NCBI RefSeq assembly: GCF_019200975.1
Contig: NZ_JAHTMR010000007.1
Span: 1 to 64,000 of the forward strand
Source: Pseudomonas sp. PD9R
GTDB taxonomy: Bacteria; Pseudomonadota; Gammaproteobacteria; Pseudomonadales; Pseudomonadaceae
Direction: 5' to 3'
Length of the DNA: 64,000 bases
In this document: piece after piece, positions 48,959 to 58,802 of the stretch
How positions within the stretch are numbered: the first letter of the stretch is position 1
Layout: each line of letters begins with the position of its first letter
Notes under the pieces: generated by a model
Told to the model about the DNA's origin: nothing
What the model saw: only the letters and a program-made list of their open reading frames with translations
Database searches by the model: none
Position numbers and translations under genes: made by a program

Positions 48959-51898
48959 TCAGCTTAGCCCCAGCTCACGCCAGATCCGCATGACCTGTCG
49001 CCGTTCGTCCGCGAACTGGTCGCCCGGGATCACCCCGGCGTCCTTCTGCAAGGCCTGCCGGTGAGCGGCGGAGCGGTAAGCTTTATAGGCTTCACGCAAC
49101 AGGCTGGCATCTTCGGCAGGCATCAGCCCTTCGTGTTCCAGCTCTTCCAGAATGCGGATGTTATCCGTCCAGCGTAGCAATGGCGGGTGTGTTTCGGACC
49201 ACGCCAGGGCCGCGTATTGCACCATAAATTCAATATCGACGATACCTCCGGCGTCCTGCTTGAGATCGAACGGCGCCGTGGCCTCGAAGGCATTTGCCCC
49301 GGTGCCGGCGGCAGTGCCCTTGCTGCCAAGGTTATCGCGCATTTTGGCGCGCATCTCGCTGACCTCCTGGCGCAAGGTCGGCAGATCCCGTGCCTTGCCC
49401 AGGATCGCCGCGCGCACCTGCTCGAACGCGCGACCGACATCTTCGCTGCCCACCAGCACCCGCGCCCGCACCAGCGCCTGATGCTCCCAGGTCCAGGCTT
49501 CGTTCTCCTGATAACGGGAAAATGCCCCCAGCGAACTCACCAACAACCCCGACGCACCGGACGGTCGCAGCCGCATGTCCACTTCATACAACTGACCGGA
49601 GTTGGTCTGCGCCGTGAGCAAGTGAATGATCCGCTGTCCGAGCCGGGTGAAAAATTGCGCGCCATCGATAGGTTTCGGCCCGTCGGTTTCCGCCTGCGGA
49701 TCGCCGTCATGGATGAACACCAGATCCAGGTCCGAACCATGCCCCAGTTCCAGGCCGCCGACTTTCCCGTAACCGACAATAATGAAGCCGGGATCGCACA
49801 GGGTGCCGTCAGTGCGAAGCGGCGTGCCGTACTTGGCCACGGTCTGACGCCAGGCCAGCGCCAGCACTTGTTCCAGAATCGCTTCGGCAAGCCAGGTCAG
49901 GTAATCGCTGACTTTCATCAGCGGCAAGCTGCCGGCGATTTCCGAGGCAGCAACACGCAAGCGGTGCGCCAGCTTGAAATGCCGCAAGGCTTCCATTTGC
50001 TGTTCCAGGTCATCCTCGGGAATGCGCGTCAGACGCTCGCGCAACTCGGCGGCCAGTTCTGGCGCCAAGGGTGGCTTGAACAGCCGGCCTTCATTGAGCA
50101 ATTCGTCGAGCAGCAATGGGAAACGGGTGATTTGCTCGGCGATCCACGGGCTCGCCGCGCACAGCGTCAGCAAGCGTCGCAACGCGCCGGGGTTTTCGGT
50201 CAACAACACCAGGTACGCGGAGCGTCGGGCCACGGCTTCCACCAATGGCAGCACCCGCTCCAGCACCAAATCCGGATTGGCGTGCTCTACCGCTTGTGCC
50301 AACAAACGTGGAATAAATGCATCGAGACGTTCGCGCCCCAGGCGCTGCATGGCGCGTAACTGCGGGCTGATGCGCAGGCTGGCCAAGGCTTTCAGGGCCT
50401 TGGTGGCATCGGTGAAACCGCCTTCTTGCAACTGCCGGCAAGCGGCCTCCTCATCCTGAGCTTCTTCCCACAGCGGCAACCACTCACCGCCCACCACCAC
50501 TTCGCTTTCGGTGCCTTCTTCTTCATCAGGGTCGGCGATCACCTGACCGAAGTGCCAGGCCACGCGGCCGCGCCAGTACATCAATTGTTCATGAAACGCC
50601 GACCAATCGGCGAAACCCAACATAAAGGCAATGCGCGCCTGATCCTGAGCGCCGTCAGGCAGCATCTGAGTCTGGCGGTCGGCAATCGCCTGGATCGCAT
50701 GCTCGGTGTAACGCAGGAATTCGTAGCCTTCGCGCAGCTCACTGATCACCGCCGGCGGCAGATAGCCCTGCCCTTCGAGCGTGCTCAGTACCTTTAATAG
50801 CGGTCGCTGTTGCAAGCTCAGGTCGCGACCGCCGTGAATCAGCTGGAAGGCCTGGGCGATAAATTCCACTTCGCGAATGCCGCCCGAACCAAGCTTGATG
50901 TTGTCGGCCATGCCCTTGCGCCGGACTTCCTGCTGAATCAGCTGCTTCATGGTGCGCAGTGCTTCGATCGCCGAGAAATCCAGATAACGCCGATAAACGA
51001 ACGGCCGCAGCATGTCTTGCAGTTGCGCGCCGGCCACTTGATCGCCGGCCACCACTCGCGACTTGATCATCGCGTAGCGTTCCCAGTCGCGGCCTTGATC
51101 CTGGTAATACTGCTCAAGCGCATTGAAGCTCAGCACCAGCGCGCCGGCCGAACCGTAAGGGCGCAGGCGCATGTCGACGCGGAACACAAAACCATCGACG
51201 GTCATCGGGTCCAGGGCCTTGATCAGGCGCTGGCCGAGACGGATGAAGAATTCCTGGTTATCCAGCGGACGTTTTACGCCGACGGTTTCGCCACCTTCGG
51301 GGTAGGCGAAAATCAGGTCGATGTCCGACGACAGGTTGAGTTCCACCGCGCCGAGCTTGCCCATGCCGAGGACGACCATCTGCTGCGGCTCGCCGCTGCG
51401 TCGACCGGTTGGCACGCCGAACTGCTGGCAGTGCCGTGAATACAACCACCGATAGGCCTGATCGATGCTGGCATCGGCCATGTCCGAGAGGTCGCGGCAA
51501 GTCTGGACCAGATCAACCTGACGGGTGAGGTCGCGCCAGATGATCCGCACTTGATGCCGCGCGCGCTGGCGGCGCAAGGCACGGCCGAGTGCGTCGTCGG
51601 TTTCGGCAGCGCTCACCGCCGCGGCAATCTGCGCACACAATTCGCCGGGGGCGAAGTTGCGGTCCAGTTCACCGGACCGCACCAGCTCCAGCAACATCAA
51701 CGGGTCGCGTACGGTTTGCTCGGTCACGAAGTCGCTGGCAGCGGTCACACGGGCCAATTGTGCCCAGCGCTCAGGCGTCCAGGCTGACAGGCCATGGTCG
51801 TCGTCCAACTCGGCAACGGCGGCACGGAACGACTGCTCGGCGCGGGTGACAAACGGCAGAAGAATGGGGGGCAGTTCGGCAAGCGAAGGGAGGCTCAT
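48959..51898 (-). CDS. glnE: Glutamine synthetase adenylyltransferase/deadenylase GlnE
   Basis: GlnE (979 residues) adds or removes AMP on glutamine synthetase in response to PII. Two nucleotidyltransferase domains are visible: VVLGMGKLGAVELNLSSDIDLIFAY in the N-terminal half (deadenylase) and IIVGYGKVGGLELGHGSDLDL in the C-terminal half (adenylyltransferase), both with the G(S/T)DxD centre. Length agrees with the family. It is transcribed alone, divergent from aceE. Confidence 0.96.
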   Translation of the reverse strand: MSLPSLAELPPILLPFVTRAEQSFRAAVAELDDDHGLSAWTPERWAQLARVTAASDFVTEQTVRDPLMLLELVRSGELDRNFAPGELCAQIAAAVSAAETDDALGRALRRQRARHQVRIIWRDLTRQVDLVQTCRDLSDMADASIDQAYRWLYSRHCQQFGVPTGRRSGEPQQMVVLGMGKLGAVELNLSSDIDLIFAYPEGGETVGVKRPLDNQEFFIRLGQRLIKALDPMTVDGFVFRVDMRLRPYGSAGALVLSFNALEQYYQDQGRDWERYAMIKSRVVAGDQVAGAQLQDMLRPFVYRRYLDFSAIEALRTMKQLIQQEVRRKGMADNIKLGSGGIREVEFIAQAFQLIHGGRDLSLQQRPLLKVLSTLEGQGYLPPAVISELREGYEFLRYTEHAIQAIADRQTQMLPDGAQDQARIAFMLGFADWSAFHEQLMYWRGRVAWHFGQVIADPDEEEGTESEVVVGGEWLPLWEEAQDEEAACRQLQEGGFTDATKALKALASLRISPQLRAMQRLGRERLDAFIPRLLAQAVEHANPDLVLERVLPLVEAVARRSAYLVLLTENPGALRRLLTLCAASPWIAEQITRFPLLLDELLNEGRLFKPPLAPELAAELRERLTRIPEDDLEQQMEALRHFKLAHRLRVAASEIAGSLPLMKVSDYLTWLAEAILEQVLALAWRQTVAKYGTPLRTDGTLCDPGFIIVGYGKVGGLELGHGSDLDLVFIHDGDPQAETDGPKPIDGAQFFTRLGQRIIHLLTAQTNSGQLYEVDMRLRPSGASGLLVSSLGAFSRYQENEAWTWEHQALVRARVLVGSEDVGRAFEQVRAAILGKARDLPTLRQEVSEMRAKMRDNLGSKGTAAGTGANAFEATAPFDLKQDAGGIVDIEFMVQYAALAWSETHPPLLRWTDNIRILEELEHEGLMPAEDASLLREAYKAYRSAAHRQALQKDAGVIPGDQFADERRQVMRIWRELGLS

Positions 51899-52105
51899 GG
51901 TCTATCCTTGATCGGCGTGTATTGACCTGTATGTAGTGAATCTTGCAAAAGCACTACCCGGAGGACTGTCGAACAAAAGTTAGAAATAGCTGAAAATTCT
52001 TTTTTTTTGGCAGCTAACATCAAGCTTTCACCTTTTCTGGTTGGCAAAAGACCAACCTTAACGATTATTCTCACAACGCAGCCATGGGCCACAAGCCGCT
52101 CATCT

Positions 52106-52118
52106 GTAGTTTTACTAC
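52106..52118. promoter_or_regulatory. Putative operator O1 upstream of aceE
   Basis: GTAGTTTTACTAC is a dyad with arms GTAGT/ACTAC around TTT. Its reverse complement is found 52 bases downstream at O2. Layout (two equal short dyads before a metabolic operon) suits a GntR/FadR-type regulator; the regulator is not known. Centre about 170 bases before the aceE ATG. Confidence 0.55.
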
Positions 52119-52157
52119 TCGTATATACATTAGTAAGGCTGAAATGCCGGATGATTT

Positions 52158-52170
52158 GTAGTAAAACTAC
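52158..52170. promoter_or_regulatory. Putative operator O2 upstream of aceE
   Basis: GTAGTAAAACTAC, the exact reverse complement of O1, with its centre 52 bases away (about five helical turns), so both would lie on the same DNA face. Flanked by TT and ACACC. Confidence 0.55.
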
Positions 52171-52281
52171 ACACCGCCGGAACAACCTATCGGCAATCCA
52201 AGAATTCATAACGTCTGCCCACAAGGCCAGTCGCTAACTCAGGCAACCGATTCTGGTAGCCTTTCCGCCCTGGAGCAAGCC

Positions 52282-54927
52282 ATGCAAGACCTCGATCCCG
52301 TCGAAACCCAGGAATGGCTGGACGCCCTGGAATCGGTTCTCGACAAAGAAGGCGAAGACCGTGCTCACTATCTGATGACCCGTATGGGTGAACTCGCAAC
52401 CCGCAGCGGTTCGCAGTTGCCTTACGCCATCACCACGCCTTACCGCAACACCATCCCGGTAACCCACGAAGCACGCATGCCTGGCGACCTGTTCATGGAA
52501 CGCCGCATTCGCTCGTTGGTACGCTGGAACGCGATGGCCATGGTAATGCGTACGAACCTGAAAGATTCTGACCTCGGTGGTCACATCTCCAGCTTCGCTT
52601 CCAGTGCGACCCTGTATGACATCGGCTTCAACTACTTCTTCCAGGCCCCGACCGACGAACACGGCGGCGACCTGATCTACTTCCAGGGCCACACCTCGCC
52701 AGGCGTTTACGCCCGCGCGTTCATGGAAGGTCGCATCACCGAAGACCAGATGAACAACTTCCGCCAGGAAGTCGACGGTCAGGGCCTGTCGTCCTACCCG
52801 CACCCATGGCTGATGCCTGACTTCTGGCAGTTCCCGACAGTATCCATGGGTCTGGGCCCGATCCAGGCGATCTACCAGGCACGCTTCATGAAATACCTGG
52901 AAGCCCGTGGCTTCATTCCGCAAGGCAAGCAAAAAGTCTGGTGCTTCCTGGGTGACGGCGAGTGCGACGAGCCGGAATCCCTGGGCGCGATCTCGCTGGC
53001 TGGCCGCGAGAAGCTCGACAACCTGATCTTCGTCATCAACTGCAACCTGCAGCGCCTCGACGGCCCGGTTCGCGGCAACGGCAAGATCATCCAGGAACTC
53101 GAAGGCGTGTTCCGTGGTGCTCAATGGAACGTGAGCAAAGTTATCTGGGGCCGTTTCTGGGACCCACTGCTGGCCAAAGACGTCGACGGCATCCTGCAAC
53201 GCCGCATGGACGAAGTCATCGACGGCGAATACCAGAACTACAAAGCCAAAGACGGCGCGTTCGTACGTGAACACTTCTTCAACTCGCCAGAACTCAAGGC
53301 GATGGTTGCAGACCTGTCCGACGACGAAATCTGGAAGCTCAACCGTGGTGGCCACGACCCGTACAAGGTCTACGCGGCGTACCACCAGGCGGTCAACCAC
53401 AAGAATCAACCGACCGTCATCCTGGCCAAGACCATCAAGGGTTATGGCACCGGTGCCGGCGAAGCGAAGAACACCGCGCACAACACCAAGAAGGTTGACG
53501 TTGAAAGCCTGAAGCTGTTCCGCGATCGTTTCGACATTCCGGTCAAAGACGAAGAGCTGGAAAACCTGCCGTTCTTCAAGCCAGAGCCAAACAGCGCCGA
53601 AGCCCGCTACCTGAGCGAGCGTCGTACTGCACTGGGCGGTTTCGTGCCACAGCGTCGCGCGCAGAGCTTCAGCGTTCCGACTCCACCGCTGGATACGCTC
53701 AAAGCGATCCTCGACGGCTCGGGCGACCGTGAAATCTCCACCACCATGGCTTTCGTGCGCATCCTGGCGCAACTGGTCAAGGACAAGGAAATCGGCCCGC
53801 GCATCGTTCCGATCATCCCGGACGAAGCCCGTACCTTCGGTATGGAAGGCATGTTCCGTCAGTTGGGCATCTACTCCTCTGTCGGCCAGCTCTACGAGCC
53901 AGTCGATAAAGACCAGGTGATGTTCTACAAGGAAGACAAAAAGGGCCAGATCCTCGAAGAAGGCATCAACGAAGCGGGCGCCATGAGCTCCTTCATCGCT
54001 GCCGGTACTTCGTACTCCAGCCACAACCAGCCAATGCTGCCGTTCTACATCTTCTACTCGATGTTCGGCTTCCAGCGTATCGGCGATCTGGCCTGGGCTG
54101 CCGGCGACAGCCGTACCCGCGGCTTCCTGATCGGCGGCACCGCCGGCCGTACCACCCTGAACGGTGAAGGCCTGCAGCACGAAGACGGTCACAGCCACAT
54201 CCTGGCTGCCACCATCCCGAACTGCCGCACCTTTGACCCAACCTACGGCTACGAGCTGGCGGTGATCATTCAGGACGGCATGAAGAAGATGACCGAAGAG
54301 CAACAGGACGTCTTCTACTACATCACCGTGATGAACGAGTCCTACCAGCAGCCAGCCATGCCGGCCGGTGCCGAGGAAGGCATCATCAAGGGCATGTACC
54401 TGCTCGAAGAAGACACCCGCGAAGCGGCGCACCACGTTCAGCTGATGGGCTCCGGCACCATCCTGCGTGAAGTCCGTGAAGCAGCGAAAATCTTGCGTGA
54501 ACAGTTCAACGTCGGCGCCGACGTATGGAGCGTTACCAGCTTCAACGAACTGCGTCGCGACGGCCTGGCCGTTGAGCGCACCAACCGTCTGCACCCTGGC
54601 CAGAAGCCTAAGCTGAGCTACGTGGAAGAGTGCCTGAACGGCCGTAAAGGTCCGGTGATCGCTTCTACCGACTACATGAAACTGTTCGCCGAGCAAATCC
54701 GTCAGTGGGTACCGTCCAAGGAATTCAAAGTCCTGGGCACCGACGGCTTCGGTCGCAGCGACAGCCGCAAGAAACTGCGTCATTTCTTCGAAGTCGACCG
54801 TCATTTCGTGGTGTTGGCAGCCCTGGAAGCACTGGCTGACCGTGGTGACATCGAACCCAAGGTTGTGGCTGAAGCCATCGCCAAGTTCGGTATCAACCCG
54901 GAAAAACGCAACCCACTGGACTGCTGA
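52282..54927 (+). CDS. aceE: Pyruvate dehydrogenase E1 component AceE
   Basis: AceE (881 residues, homodimeric bacterial type) decarboxylates pyruvate with thiamine diphosphate and acetylates the lipoyl groups of AceF. The TPP/Mg motif is FLGDGECDEPESLGAISLAG followed by NLIFVINCNLQRLDGPV. The N-terminal part NTIPVTHEARMPGDLFMERR and the central RTFGMEGMFRQLGIYSSVGQ are highly conserved. It has GGAG 6 bases before the ATG and is followed after 11 bases by aceF, one operon. Confidence 0.97.
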   Translation: MQDLDPVETQEWLDALESVLDKEGEDRAHYLMTRMGELATRSGSQLPYAITTPYRNTIPVTHEARMPGDLFMERRIRSLVRWNAMAMVMRTNLKDSDLGGHISSFASSATLYDIGFNYFFQAPTDEHGGDLIYFQGHTSPGVYARAFMEGRITEDQMNNFRQEVDGQGLSSYPHPWLMPDFWQFPTVSMGLGPIQAIYQARFMKYLEARGFIPQGKQKVWCFLGDGECDEPESLGAISLAGREKLDNLIFVINCNLQRLDGPVRGNGKIIQELEGVFRGAQWNVSKVIWGRFWDPLLAKDVDGILQRRMDEVIDGEYQNYKAKDGAFVREHFFNSPELKAMVADLSDDEIWKLNRGGHDPYKVYAAYHQAVNHKNQPTVILAKTIKGYGTGAGEAKNTAHNTKKVDVESLKLFRDRFDIPVKDEELENLPFFKPEPNSAEARYLSERRTALGGFVPQRRAQSFSVPTPPLDTLKAILDGSGDREISTTMAFVRILAQLVKDKEIGPRIVPIIPDEARTFGMEGMFRQLGIYSSVGQLYEPVDKDQVMFYKEDKKGQILEEGINEAGAMSSFIAAGTSYSSHNQPMLPFYIFYSMFGFQRIGDLAWAAGDSRTRGFLIGGTAGRTTLNGEGLQHEDGHSHILAATIPNCRTFDPTYGYELAVIIQDGMKKMTEEQQDVFYYITVMNESYQQPAMPAGAEEGIIKGMYLLEEDTREAAHHVQLMGSGTILREVREAAKILREQFNVGADVWSVTSFNELRRDGLAVERTNRLHPGQKPKLSYVEECLNGRKGPVIASTDYMKLFAEQIRQWVPSKEFKVLGTDGFGRSDSRKKLRHFFEVDRHFVVLAALEALADRGDIEPKVVAEAIAKFGINPEKRNPLDC

Positions 54928-54938
54928 GGAGAGATTCT

Positions 54939-56888
54939 GTGAGCGAACTCATTCGCGTACCTGACATCGGCAGCGGTGAAGGTGAAGTAATTGAACTGTT
55001 TGTGAAGGTCGGCGACCGTATCGAAGCCGACCAGAGCATCCTGACGCTGGAATCGGACAAGGCGAGCATGGAAGTGCCTGCGCCGAAGGCCGGCATCATC
55101 AAGAGCCTGAAAGTGAAGCTGGGCGACCGCCTGAAAGAAGGCGACGAACTGCTGGAGCTGGAAGTCGAAGGTGCCGCTGCTGCGGCCCCTGCGGCTGCCG
55201 CGCCGGCTGCCAAGGCTGAAGCGAAACCGGCTGCCGCTCCTGCTCCGGCAGCAGCTGCACCGGCCGCCGCGCCTGCCGCAGCTTCGGTTCAGCAAGTGCA
55301 CGTGCCGGACATCGGCTCGTCGGGCAAGGCCCAGATCATCGAGATCCAGGTCAAGGTCGGCGACACCGTCGAGGCTGATCAATCGCTGATCACCCTGGAG
55401 TCCGACAAGGCCAGCATGGAAATCCCGTCGCCAGCCGCTGGCGTGGTGAAAGCCATCAGCGTCAAGCTCAACGACGAAGTCGGTACTGGCGACCTGATTC
55501 TGGATCTGGAAGTGGCGGGTGCTGCGGCACCGGCTGCTGCCGCGCCAGCTCAGGCTGCTGCGCCGGCGCCGGCTCCGGCTGCCGCTGCTGCTCCGGTTGC
55601 CGACAGCGTTCAGGATATCCACGTTCCGGACATCGGTTCGTCGGGCAAGGCCAAGATCATCGAAGTCCTGGTCAAGGCCGGCGACACCGTTGAAGCCGAC
55701 CAGTCGCTGATCACCCTGGAATCCGACAAGGCGAGCATGGAAATTCCATCGCCTGCCGCTGGCGTGGTGGAAAGCGTTTCCATCAAGCTCGACGACGAAG
55801 TTGGCACTGGCGACCTGATCCTCAAGCTGAAAGTCAAAGGTGCCGCCCCGGCTGCTGCTTCGGCACCTGCCGCTGCTGCACCGAGCGCTCCTGCTGCTGC
55901 CGCACCGGCTGCAGCGGCACCTGCTGCACCTGCTGCCGCACCCGTCGCGGCTCCAGCCAAGCCTGGTGCCAAGGTTCACGCGGGCCCGGCAGTACGCCAA
56001 CTGGCCCGTGAATTCGGCGTCGAGCTGAACGCCGTCGGCGCCAGCGGTCCGCACGGTCGCATCCTGAAAGAAGACGTGCAGGTTTACGTCAAAGCCATGA
56101 TGCAGAAAGCCAAGGAAGCACCGGCCGCTGCTGCTGGCGCAACCAGCGGCGCGGGCATTCCGCCAATTCCGGTCGTGGACTTCAGCCGCTTCGGTGAAAC
56201 CGAAGAAGTGCCGATGACCCGCCTGATGCAAATCGGCGCGTCGAGCCTGCACCGCAGCTGGCTGAACATCCCGCACGTGACTCAGTTCGATTCGGCTGAT
56301 ATTACCGAGCTGGAAGCGTTCCGTATCGCTCAAAAAGCCGTTGCAGAGAAGGCCGGCGTCAAACTGACCATCCTGCCGCTGCTGCTTAAATCCTGCGCGC
56401 ATCTGCTCAAGGAACTGCCGGACTTCAACAGTTCGCTGGCGCCAAGCGGCAAAGCGATCATCCGCAAGAAGTACGTGAACATCGGCTTCGCGGTCGACAC
56501 CCCTGAAGGCCTGCTGGTACCGGTCATCAAGAACGTCGATCAGAAGAGCCTGTTGCAACTGGCAGCCGAAGCCGCTGCGCTGGCCGCCAAAGCCCGCGAC
56601 AAAAAGCTCACCGCTGACGACATGCAAGGCGCCTGCTTCACCATTTCCAGCCTCGGCCACATTGGCGGCACCGGCTTCACGCCGATCGTCAACGCGCCGG
56701 AAGTGGCGATCCTCGGTGTTTCCAAGGCAACCATCCAGCCAGTCTGGGACGGCAAAGCCTTCCAGCCGAAACTGATGCTGCCGCTGTCGCTGTCCTACGA
56801 TCACCGTGTGATCAACGGCGCTGCTGCTGCACGCTTCACCCAGCGCCTGAGCAGCCTGCTGGCGGACATCCGCACCATTCTGCTGTAA
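54939..56888 (+). CDS. aceF: Dihydrolipoamide acetyltransferase AceF with three lipoyl domains
   Basis: A 649-residue E2 core of pyruvate dehydrogenase, longer than the 547-residue, two-lipoyl P. aeruginosa form. Three lipoyl domains are seen at about residues 5-77, 121-193 and 227-299, each with the lipoylated Lys in SDKASME. They are joined by Ala/Pro-rich linkers. The E3/E1-binding domain is KVHAGPAVRQLAREFGVEL (345-381), and the catalytic core ends SLSYDHRVINGAAAARF with the active His at about 622. Start GTG with GGAGA upstream. A terminator follows. Domains 2 and 3 are nearly identical, pointing to a recent internal duplication. Confidence 0.97.
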   Translation: MSELIRVPDIGSGEGEVIELFVKVGDRIEADQSILTLESDKASMEVPAPKAGIIKSLKVKLGDRLKEGDELLELEVEGAAAAAPAAAAPAAKAEAKPAAAPAPAAAAPAAAPAAASVQQVHVPDIGSSGKAQIIEIQVKVGDTVEADQSLITLESDKASMEIPSPAAGVVKAISVKLNDEVGTGDLILDLEVAGAAAPAAAAPAQAAAPAPAPAAAAAPVADSVQDIHVPDIGSSGKAKIIEVLVKAGDTVEADQSLITLESDKASMEIPSPAAGVVESVSIKLDDEVGTGDLILKLKVKGAAPAAASAPAAAAPSAPAAAAPAAAAPAAPAAAPVAAPAKPGAKVHAGPAVRQLAREFGVELNAVGASGPHGRILKEDVQVYVKAMMQKAKEAPAAAAGATSGAGIPPIPVVDFSRFGETEEVPMTRLMQIGASSLHRSWLNIPHVTQFDSADITELEAFRIAQKAVAEKAGVKLTILPLLLKSCAHLLKELPDFNSSLAPSGKAIIRKKYVNIGFAVDTPEGLLVPVIKNVDQKSLLQLAAEAAALAAKARDKKLTADDMQGACFTISSLGHIGGTGFTPIVNAPEVAILGVSKATIQPVWDGKAFQPKLMLPLSLSYDHRVINGAAAARFTQRLSSLLADIRTILL

Positions 56889-56956
56889 CACCGGCCGGCC
56901 CTCCTTCACCGGGGGGCCTGCCGCGTTTCACGTTTTCCGAGCGCCACGCTCGTACC

Positions 56957-56990
56957 TCAACCCCGCCAATTTGGCGGGGCTTTTTTTGCC
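56957..56990 (+). terminator. Rho-independent terminator of aceEF
   Basis: ACCCCGCCAA TTTGGCGGGGC followed by TTTTTTT is a perfect intrinsic terminator, about 70 bases after the aceF stop. Confidence 0.92.
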
Positions 56991-57142
56991 CTCAAGAAAA
57001 CACCCTTCCTACATTCGCGGCTTACATCGGCCACAACGCGAGTCGACTTCAGCCCGGTATTTTTTCCAACCAAACCACTAGCCTTAGTTCAACCGCTATA
57101 AATAGATTTATTACAGCAACAACTTAGCCACTATTATTTCGA

Positions 57143-58549
57143 ATGGACTCGAATATGTTGAAACCTACAGTCGGCCCAATTATTGGCCACACTACAACTG
57201 ACCATGCCCGCATTTTCTTACGCGGAGAATGGAAAAAAGACACGTTGGTATTTGCAGGTATTCGTTATCGAAAGAGCGGTGACGAGCACTGGAACAAAGG
57301 TGTATTTACCCAACTTGAGGCCTCGCGCGACATGTCGGATGTGATTGTTCTCCACGACCTTGCCGCCGACACCGAGTACGAATACCAGGCCGGCTGGTTC
57401 AGCCCCATGAGCCCGGTGCACACCACGGACACCGTGCAGGAATTGCCGCTGCAATGGCCTCGGGACCTCTACCCCCTGCGCACACAGTCCAGCAAACCCC
57501 AGATATCACGGGCCTACATCGTCGGTTCATGCCGTTACCTGCGTATGACCGCCGGCGTGCCATCGGCCCCGCACCTGGGCGACCGAATCTTCGCCTCAAT
57601 CTCAAATCTGGCACAGCACGCCGAGCCACCGCTCAGCGCCCTGTTGATGACCGGCGATCAAGTCTATGTCGATGACCTTAACTTTATTGCGCCGGATCGG
57701 GAGTACAAGGAAATACTCGCCAAATACCGCACGGCGTTTTCTCAACCCAATATTTCAAAGTTAATGTCTGGCACGCCGACTTACATGATCCTCGACGACC
57801 ATGAAATTGAAGACAATTGGCCCGCCAATAAAAGCAAAGTCGACAACCACTTATATAAAAACGCCATCGCGGCCTATGAGTTATATCAAGCCAGTCACAG
57901 CCCGGCTCATTCACTGAATTCCCTTGGGCAAATAAGTCATCCGTTAAAACAATATTGGTATCAGTTCAGCAACGGTGACATCGAATGGTTTGTCACCGAT
58001 AGCCGCACCCGACGCAATCTCTCGGCCAACGACCGGCGCATCCTCGACAACGAGCAGGAACAGGCCCTGTGTAAATGGCTGATCAACAGCCCGGCCCGGG
58101 TCAAATTCGTCGTCACCAGCGTCATGTTCTACCCCGACCGCCAACGCTTGGGCGACGACGCATGGAAAGCCTTTCCCGAACAACGGCTACGGTTGCTGGA
58201 GACTATTCGTACTAACGGCATCAAGAATGTCATCTTCATCTCCGGCGATGTCCACGGTTCACTGACCAGCCGCCTGAGCCACAGCGAAAACCCGGATTTC
58301 GAAGTCCACACCATCGTCTCGTCACCGTTGTGCAACAGCAAACTGCTGCCTTATGCCAAGGCCTCCACGTTCATCCTCGATCAACCGCTGGCGCGCACTG
58401 CTGCGGGTGATTACCGGCATGAGCTGACGAGTGAGGTGGTGAGCCAGGATAATTTTGCTCATCTGGTCGTCGACGCACAGCAGATTCAAGTGAGGTATCA
58501 CGATCGGGATGGCAGCCTGCTGCAATCGATCAGCATTGCGTTGCATTAA
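57143..58549 (+). CDS. PhoD-like metallophosphatase (alkaline phosphatase D family)
   Basis: A 468-residue protein of the PhoD metallophosphoesterase fold. Metal-binding motifs are YIVGSCRYL, LLMTGDQVYVDDLNF, LDDHEIEDNWPANK and FISGDVHGSLTS; the N-terminal Ig/fibronectin-like region is GPIIGHTTTDHARIFLRG. No signal or Tat peptide is seen, so it may be cytosolic, unlike classical PhoD. The start is uncertain between the ATG at 57143 and one at 57155, and there is no clear Shine-Dalgarno. The gene and its leader have lower GC than the surroundings (ATTTATTACAGC, TTATATAAAAACGCC), and it is absent between aceF and dipA in PAO1, which suggests later acquisition. Confidence 0.85.
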   Translation: MDSNMLKPTVGPIIGHTTTDHARIFLRGEWKKDTLVFAGIRYRKSGDEHWNKGVFTQLEASRDMSDVIVLHDLAADTEYEYQAGWFSPMSPVHTTDTVQELPLQWPRDLYPLRTQSSKPQISRAYIVGSCRYLRMTAGVPSAPHLGDRIFASISNLAQHAEPPLSALLMTGDQVYVDDLNFIAPDREYKEILAKYRTAFSQPNISKLMSGTPTYMILDDHEIEDNWPANKSKVDNHLYKNAIAAYELYQASHSPAHSLNSLGQISHPLKQYWYQFSNGDIEWFVTDSRTRRNLSANDRRILDNEQEQALCKWLINSPARVKFVVTSVMFYPDRQRLGDDAWKAFPEQRLRLLETIRTNGIKNVIFISGDVHGSLTSRLSHSENPDFEVHTIVSSPLCNSKLLPYAKASTFILDQPLARTAAGDYRHELTSEVVSQDNFAHLVVDAQQIQVRYHDRDGSLLQSISIALH

Positions 58550-58553
58550 AATC

Positions 58554-58619
58554 AAAAGATCGCAGCCTTCGGCAGCTCCTACAGAAGCAGCGTAGATCCT
58601 GCCGCTGTTGCGATCTTTT
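58554..58619. repeat. Degenerate REPIN
   Basis: AAGATCGCAGCCTTCGGCAG CTCCTACA is intact; the facing copy GATCCTGCCGCTGTTGCGATC has drifted heavily. Confidence 0.7.
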
Positions 58620-58802
58620 CCGTAAATAGCATTACTTTTTTCATTAACTGGAGAAATCTTCCCTCCTGCCGACATATTCTTATAGCACTTGGCCTTCATG
58701 TCTCTTGTCAGTCGGTGTCGCAATGATGCAACCTTGCCGCAGACAACAGTTAAGAGGGCGAGAGCCCGGCGCGTTCAGCAAATTCGAAGCGAGTTTCCCT
58801 CC

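Larger units (their letters stand above)
51899..52281. other. Divergent glnE/aceE regulatory region
   Basis: 383 bases without a credible gene. The half near glnE is AT-rich with a run of eight T. It holds two exact 13-bp dyads, listed separately, and the aceE ribosome-binding site GGAG at 52272. Promoter boxes could not be placed with confidence. Confidence 0.7.

Noticed and set aside
52007..52237. Small frame in the glnE/aceE gap
   Set aside because: It lacks a ribosome-binding site and runs over the operator dyads.
52234..54804. An open frame of about 850 codons antisense to aceE
   Set aside because: It mirrors the strongly biased codon use of aceE; the translated product has no family features and no ribosome-binding site.
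54801..56909. An open frame of about 700 codons antisense to aceF, rich in Ser/Arg/Gly
   Set aside because: It is the complement of Ala/Pro-rich linkers and lipoyl repeats, not a real protein.
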